Below the pieces are notes generated by a model. That model was not told the DNA's origin, made no database searches, and saw only the letters and a list, made by a program, of their open reading frames with translations. A stretch of 37,812 bases of DNA from Lachnospiraceae bacterium (lineage in GTDB: Bacteria > Bacillota > Clostridia > Lachnospirales > Lachnospiraceae): assembly GCA_022510525.1 (NCBI GenBank), contig JAFLTH010000024.1, positions 1 to 37,812 of the forward strand. The letters run 5' to 3'. This document shows positions 33,562 to 37,812 of the stretch, in pieces; position 1 is the first letter of the stretch, and the number at the start of each line of letters is the position of its first letter. The position numbers and the translations under genes are program-made.

Positions 33562-35043
33562 ATGTACAATGAAATAGATTTTAATAAAATAAATCTGGAA
33601 GAGAGCCCTCCGTCTGACGATCCGGAGAGACAGTATTATTATATAGCGCTCTGTCGTAAAAATCTCCAGGATTTTGAAGCAAAATACGGCCATTCTCCCA
33701 AAGCCTGTGTCGTAACATTCGGTTGCCAGATGAATGCCAGGGATTCCGAGAAGCTCACAGGTATTTTGGCACAGACAGGCTATGAAATAACCGAAAACGA
33801 AGAAGATGCCGACTTTATCATTTATAACACCTGTACCGTAAGAGACAACGCCAATCAGCGTGTCTACGGCAGACTGGGATATCTTAACAGCCTGAAAAAG
33901 AGTAAGCCGTACTTAAAAATTGCCTTATGCGGCTGTATGATGCAGGAACAGTCTGTAATTGAGAAGATCCAGAAGAGTTACCGTTTTGTAAACCTGATTT
34001 TCGGAACCCATAATATTTTCAAATTTGCGGAGCTGCTTGCAACTATGCTTGAAAATACCAAAACGGACAACCATAACGGTAAAGATAATAAAATGATAAT
34101 AGACATCTGGGATAAAACAGATAAAATAGTGGAAGAGTTGCCGGTAAACCGTAAATATTTTTACAAATCCGGGATAAATATTATGTTTGGCTGCAACAAT
34201 TTCTGCAGCTACTGTATAGTTCCTTATGTAAGAGGAAGGGAACGCAGCCGAAAACCTCAGGAAATCATCAAGGAAATCGAGAACCTTGCAGCAGACGGCG
34301 TAGTTGAAATCATGCTGCTTGGACAAAATGTGAACTCATATGGTCAGAATCTTGATACCCCTTGTACTTTTGCGGAACTTTTGCAGGAGATTGAGAAAAT
34401 CGACGGCATTAAAAGAATCCGCTTTATGACTTCGCATCCGAAGGATTTATCCGATGAGCTCATACAGGTGATGAAGAATTCAAAGAAGATATGCAGACAT
34501 TTGCATTTGCCGCTTCAATCCGGTTCCGACACGATACTCAAAGCTATGAACCGTAGATATACCAAGGCACAATATCTTTCTTTGGTGGAAAAATTAAAAA
34601 ATGAAATCCCGGATATAGCAATTACAACCGATATTATTGTAGGCTTTCCGGGTGAAACCAAAGAAGATGTTGATGAAACAATTGATGTTGTAAAAAAAGC
34701 CGCTTACGATAATGCTTTTACTTTTATCTATTCCAAAAGAACCGGCACAAAAGCTGCCGCAATGGAAAATCAGGTGCCGGAAGACGTTGTCAAAGCCAAT
34801 TTTGACAGACTTCTCAAAGTAGTTCAGGATACTGCCAGAGAAAGGGCGCTTTTATTGCAGGGAAAAGTTATGGAGGCGTTAGTGGAAGAGATTAACGAAC
34901 AGGATTCTTCCTTGGTAACCGGACGTCTCTCCAACAATATGCTGGTACATTTTCCCGGTGATGACTCGTACATAGGGAGAATATTTAATGTATCACTTGA
35001 TGAGTGTCACGGCTTTTATTATACAGGACATGTTATTGACTAA
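33562..35043 (+). CDS. miaB: tRNA-2-methylthio-N6-dimethylallyladenosine synthase MiaB
   Basis: The 493-residue radical SAM enzyme adds the 2-methylthio group to i6A37 of tRNAs. The N-terminal UPF0004 domain has C55 (TFGCQMN), C91 (NTCTVRDNANQ) and C125 (CGCMMQEQ), the ligands of the auxiliary Fe-S cluster. The radical SAM set is C-N-N-F-C-S-Y-C (211, 215, 218). QSGSDTILKAMNRRYT, then DIIVGFPGETKED, are conserved, and a TRAM domain closes the protein. A 45-residue N-terminal extension precedes the core, common in Clostridia. A small Asn/Lys-rich insertion (about 165-178) lies between the first two domains. It is followed by mutS after 54 bp. Confidence 0.96.
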   Translation: MYNEIDFNKINLEESPPSDDPERQYYYIALCRKNLQDFEAKYGHSPKACVVTFGCQMNARDSEKLTGILAQTGYEITENEEDADFIIYNTCTVRDNANQRVYGRLGYLNSLKKSKPYLKIALCGCMMQEQSVIEKIQKSYRFVNLIFGTHNIFKFAELLATMLENTKTDNHNGKDNKMIIDIWDKTDKIVEELPVNRKYFYKSGINIMFGCNNFCSYCIVPYVRGRERSRKPQEIIKEIENLAADGVVEIMLLGQNVNSYGQNLDTPCTFAELLQEIEKIDGIKRIRFMTSHPKDLSDELIQVMKNSKKICRHLHLPLQSGSDTILKAMNRRYTKAQYLSLVEKLKNEIPDIAITTDIIVGFPGETKEDVDETIDVVKKAAYDNAFTFIYSKRTGTKAAAMENQVPEDVVKANFDRLLKVVQDTARERALLLQGKVMEALVEEINEQDSSLVTGRLSNNMLVHFPGDDSYIGRIFNVSLDECHGFYYTGHVID

Positions 35044-35097
35044 TATAGTCAACAACAAGACTCGGTATTTTAATTTTAAAGAAAGATGGTCTAAACA

Positions 35098-37746
35098 ATG
35101 TCGGAATTAACACCTATGATGCGTCAATATATGGATACCAAAAAAGAATACCCCGACTGTATTCTTTTTTATCGTCTCGGAGATTTTTATGAGATGTTTT
35201 TTGAGGATGCTCAGACTGCCTCTAAAGAGCTTGAAATAACGCTTACCGGCAAAAGCTGCGGTCTGGATGAACGTGCGCCTATGTGCGGAATCCCGTATCA
35301 TGCCGTAGACGGCTATCTCAACAAGCTTGTATCAAAGGGATATAAGGTGGCTATCTGCGAGCAGATGGAGGACCCCAGAACTGTAAAGGGCATTGTTAAG
35401 CGGGAGGTAACCAGAATCGTAACTCCCGGTACCAATTTAAATGCTCCTACCGATGACACACGTAATAACTATATTCTGTGTATTGCATATTTTCCGGGGA
35501 AAATCGGTATTTCCATTGCCGATGTCACAACCGGAGACTACTATCTGACCGAGGTAGAAGACCTTCGCAAACTGCAGGATGAAATCAATAAATATGAACC
35601 GGCGGAGATTATCTGTAACGAAGCTTTTCTGGTCAGCGGTTTTGATATAGAAGGGCTTAAAAACCGGCTTGGAGTAACTGTTTATTCCCTTGCGAATCAT
35701 TATTTTGATGACGATATCTGCCGTAAATGCCTTTTAAAGCATTTTCATGTGACAACTCTTAAAGGGCTTGGAATAGAAGATTTTCCAAGCGGACTTATAG
35801 CTTCCGGATCACTTATGCAATATCTTTATGAGACCCAAAAGACCTCGCTTGAACATTTTACGCATCTTTATCCGTATCTCACCAATAAATATATGTTGCT
35901 TGACGGTGCTACCAGACGTAATCTGGAGTTGATTGAGACTTTGCGTGAAAAGCAGAAAAAAGGCTCTCTTCTGGGTGTACTTGACAAAACAAAGACCGCT
36001 ATGGGCGGCAGACTGCTGCGTAAATACATAGAACAGCCGTTAATTGATAAAAACGAGATTGAGAAACGTCTGGATGCGGTAAATGAGCTTTGTAAAAACA
36101 GCATGGTAAGGGACGAACTGCGCGAGTATCTTAATCCGATTTATGATTTGGAGAGACTTCTTGGAAAAGTAAGTTACAGAACAGCCAATCCAAGGGATTT
36201 AATTGCTTTTGGAAGTTCACTTGGAATGCTTCCGTCAATTAAAACAGTATTACAGGATACAAACTCCGAACTACTTTCGGAAATCAGAGAAGAAATTGAC
36301 GATTTATCGGATTTATATAACCTTATAAATGATTCTATTATAGAAGAACCGCCTATTACTATTAAAGAAGGCGGAATTATCAAGGACGGAGCTAATGAGA
36401 TAGTAGATGAACTAAGAAAGGCCAAAACCGAGGGGAAAAACTGGCTTGCTGCTCTGGAAAACGAAGACAGGGAACGCACAGGTATCAAAAATCTGCGAAT
36501 CAAATATAACAAAGTCTTCGGATACTATTTTGAGGTAACCAATTCATACAAAGATCTGGTCCCTGATGATTATATCAGAAAACAAACGCTGGCAAATGCC
36601 GAACGTTATACTACACCTAAATTAAAAGAACTTGAGGATACTATTTTAAATGCCGAAGATAAGCTCTATTCACTTGAATATGATATTTTCTGTGAAATAA
36701 GAGAGACCATAGCCGCTCAAATCGAAAGGATACAACAAACCGCAAGAGCAATTGCAAGACTTGACGTATTCTCCTCACTTTCATACGTTGCGGAACGAAA
36801 TCACTATATCAGACCCGCACTTAATGAAAAGGGTATAATCGATATTAAGGCAGGCAGGCATCCGGTAGTTGAGCAGATGATTCAAAATGATATGTTTATA
36901 TCCAATGATACATATCTTGATAAAAATAAGCATTGTATATCCGTAATTACCGGACCGAATATGGCAGGAAAATCCACCTATATGCGACAGACTGCGTTAA
37001 TTGTGCTATTGGCACAGATTGGCTCGTTTGTTCCTGCCTCCAAAGCCAATATCGGAATTGTGGACAGGATTTTTACCAGAGTGGGGGCATCGGACGATTT
37101 GGCAAGCGGACAGTCCACATTTATGGTGGAAATGAATGAGGTGGCCAATATTCTGCGCAATGCGACAGCCGACAGTCTGCTTGTTCTCGATGAGATTGGC
37201 CGTGGAACTTCCACATTTGACGGACTCAGCATTGCCTGGGCCGTTATAGAACATATAAGCAACCGAAAATATTTGGGCGCAAAAACATTATTTGCAACTC
37301 ACTACCATGAATTGACCGAGTTAGAAGGTAAGATGGATAATGTAAACAATTACTGTATTGCGGTCAAAGAAAAAGGTGATGATATAGTATTCCTAAGAAA
37401 AATCATCAAAGGCGGAGCCGATAAGAGCTATGGTATACAGGTAGCCAAGCTTGCCGGCGTTCCCGATATGGTGATAGACAGAGCCAAGGAAATCGTAGAA
37501 CAACTCAGCGATAACGACATTACCGAAAAAGTGCAGAACATTGAAATCAATATCAAGAACGAAAAATCTAAATCCGTAAAATACGATGAGGTTGACCTTG
37601 AGCAGATTTCCCTGTTTGATACGGTAAAGGACGAAGATGTTGTAAAAGAGTTGGAGGAGATTGATATTACGACCCTTACACCTGTGGATGCACTCAATAC
37701 TTTATACAGGCTGCAGAATAAATTGAAAAACAGATGGCGAAATTAG
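35098..37746 (+). CDS. mutS: DNA mismatch repair protein MutS
   Basis: The 882-residue protein begins MSELTPMMRQYMDTKKEYPDC. The mismatch-binding motif is FYEMFFEDA, with the stacking Phe of F-Y-E. Domain III and clamp helices follow. The ATPase domain has Walker A GPNMAGKST (about 619-627), STFMVEMNEVANIL, Walker B LVLDEIGRGTSTFDG and the ATHYHEL motif. The C-terminal tail (about 800-882) holds acidic stretches and the sequence QISLFD, which fits a beta-clamp binding motif (Q-x-x-L-F). It recognises mispairs and recruits MutL; mutL is not in the window. The SD is weak (AAAGAAAGATGG). The stop is followed by a long inverted repeat at the window edge. Confidence 0.97.
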   Translation: MSELTPMMRQYMDTKKEYPDCILFYRLGDFYEMFFEDAQTASKELEITLTGKSCGLDERAPMCGIPYHAVDGYLNKLVSKGYKVAICEQMEDPRTVKGIVKREVTRIVTPGTNLNAPTDDTRNNYILCIAYFPGKIGISIADVTTGDYYLTEVEDLRKLQDEINKYEPAEIICNEAFLVSGFDIEGLKNRLGVTVYSLANHYFDDDICRKCLLKHFHVTTLKGLGIEDFPSGLIASGSLMQYLYETQKTSLEHFTHLYPYLTNKYMLLDGATRRNLELIETLREKQKKGSLLGVLDKTKTAMGGRLLRKYIEQPLIDKNEIEKRLDAVNELCKNSMVRDELREYLNPIYDLERLLGKVSYRTANPRDLIAFGSSLGMLPSIKTVLQDTNSELLSEIREEIDDLSDLYNLINDSIIEEPPITIKEGGIIKDGANEIVDELRKAKTEGKNWLAALENEDRERTGIKNLRIKYNKVFGYYFEVTNSYKDLVPDDYIRKQTLANAERYTTPKLKELEDTILNAEDKLYSLEYDIFCEIRETIAAQIERIQQTARAIARLDVFSSLSYVAERNHYIRPALNEKGIIDIKAGRHPVVEQMIQNDMFISNDTYLDKNKHCISVITGPNMAGKSTYMRQTALIVLLAQIGSFVPASKANIGIVDRIFTRVGASDDLASGQSTFMVEMNEVANILRNATADSLLVLDEIGRGTSTFDGLSIAWAVIEHISNRKYLGAKTLFATHYHELTELEGKMDNVNNYCIAVKEKGDDIVFLRKIIKGGADKSYGIQVAKLAGVPDMVIDRAKEIVEQLSDNDITEKVQNIEINIKNEKSKSVKYDEVDLEQISLFDTVKDEDVVKELEEIDITTLTPVDALNTLYRLQNKLKNRWRN

Positions 37747-37762
37747 GCATTCGACGTAAATA

Positions 37763-37812
37763 CTAAGTTTTCTTTGCTTATTGTCGGAGCCAGAGGCGCA
37801 AAGAAAACTTAG
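37763..37812. repeat. 15-bp perfect inverted repeat downstream of mutS
   Basis: CTAAGTTTTCTTTGC (37763-37777) pairs perfectly with GCAAAGAAAACTTAG (37798-37812) around a 20-nt spacer containing TCGGAGCCAGAGG. The right arm ends exactly at the window edge, so the structure may extend outward. It begins 16 bp after the mutS stop. It could be a terminator, the end of a palindromic repeat, or an end of a mobile element lying beyond the window. Confidence 0.7.

Noticed and set aside
36933..37262. Overlapping short frames on both strands within mutS
   Set aside because: They lie across the conserved MutS ATPase motifs and are out-of-frame readings of that gene.

Overview
The window looks like a chromosomal segment from a low-to-moderate GC, endospore-lineage Firmicute, most probably a Lachnospiraceae member (class Clostridia). 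The evidence is protein character and gene order: a cotJABC spore-coat operon, an ABC-2 permease fused to a GldG-like domain, a stand-alone [FeFe]-hydrogenase, a NusG-domain-II/Gx-transporter pair, and the yloU-yloV-recG order. The taxon is inferred from family resemblance, with no database search. I see no prophage, insertion sequence, CRISPR array, rRNA or tRNA. Nearly everything is packed housekeeping DNA with short gaps.

Layout. 1-1334: the tail of an HD-GYP protein, a bidirectional terminator, then cotJA-cotJB-cotJC on the minus strand with overlapping stop/start codons. 1578-5356: a three-gene ABC exporter/GldG-type operon. 5427-10300: [FeFe]-hydrogenase, gltX and a UvrD-like helicase. 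10348-13913: a minus-strand DUF1292 gene diverging from a GlgX-like glycosidase homologue that has lost most catalytic residues, followed by a DUF5662 gene and a small Cys/Asp/Asn-rich membrane peptide gene. 14094-15876: trpS convergent with a histidine-phosphatase gene. 16052-19178: hflK-hflC and the NusG-II/Gx-transporter pair. 19195-21352: ruvA-ruvB-zapA. 21422-26960: U32 peptidase, a SEDS-family polymerase overlapping a transpeptidase, and a Nudix hydrolase. 27073-32363: yloU/Asp23, fakA-like DAK2 kinase, recG and a DegV/FakB-like fatty-acid binding protein. 32385-37746: an oxidoreductase, miaB and mutS.

Functional links. FakA and DegV/FakB should form a fatty-acid kinase. RuvAB and RecG process branched DNA, and MutS and the helicase add repair capacity. 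The SEDS protein and the PBP are probably one peptidoglycan synthase pair. HflK/HflC form a membrane SPFH complex.

The strongest candidates for something undescribed are the catalytically degenerate GlgX-like protein (11010-13016) with its DUF5662 partner, and three structured intergenic elements: the yloU leader, the 143-nt nested structure between recG and degV, and the 15-bp inverted repeat after mutS that reaches the window edge. Several start codons were moved from the longest open frame to the codon best served by a Shine-Dalgarno (SD) sequence.
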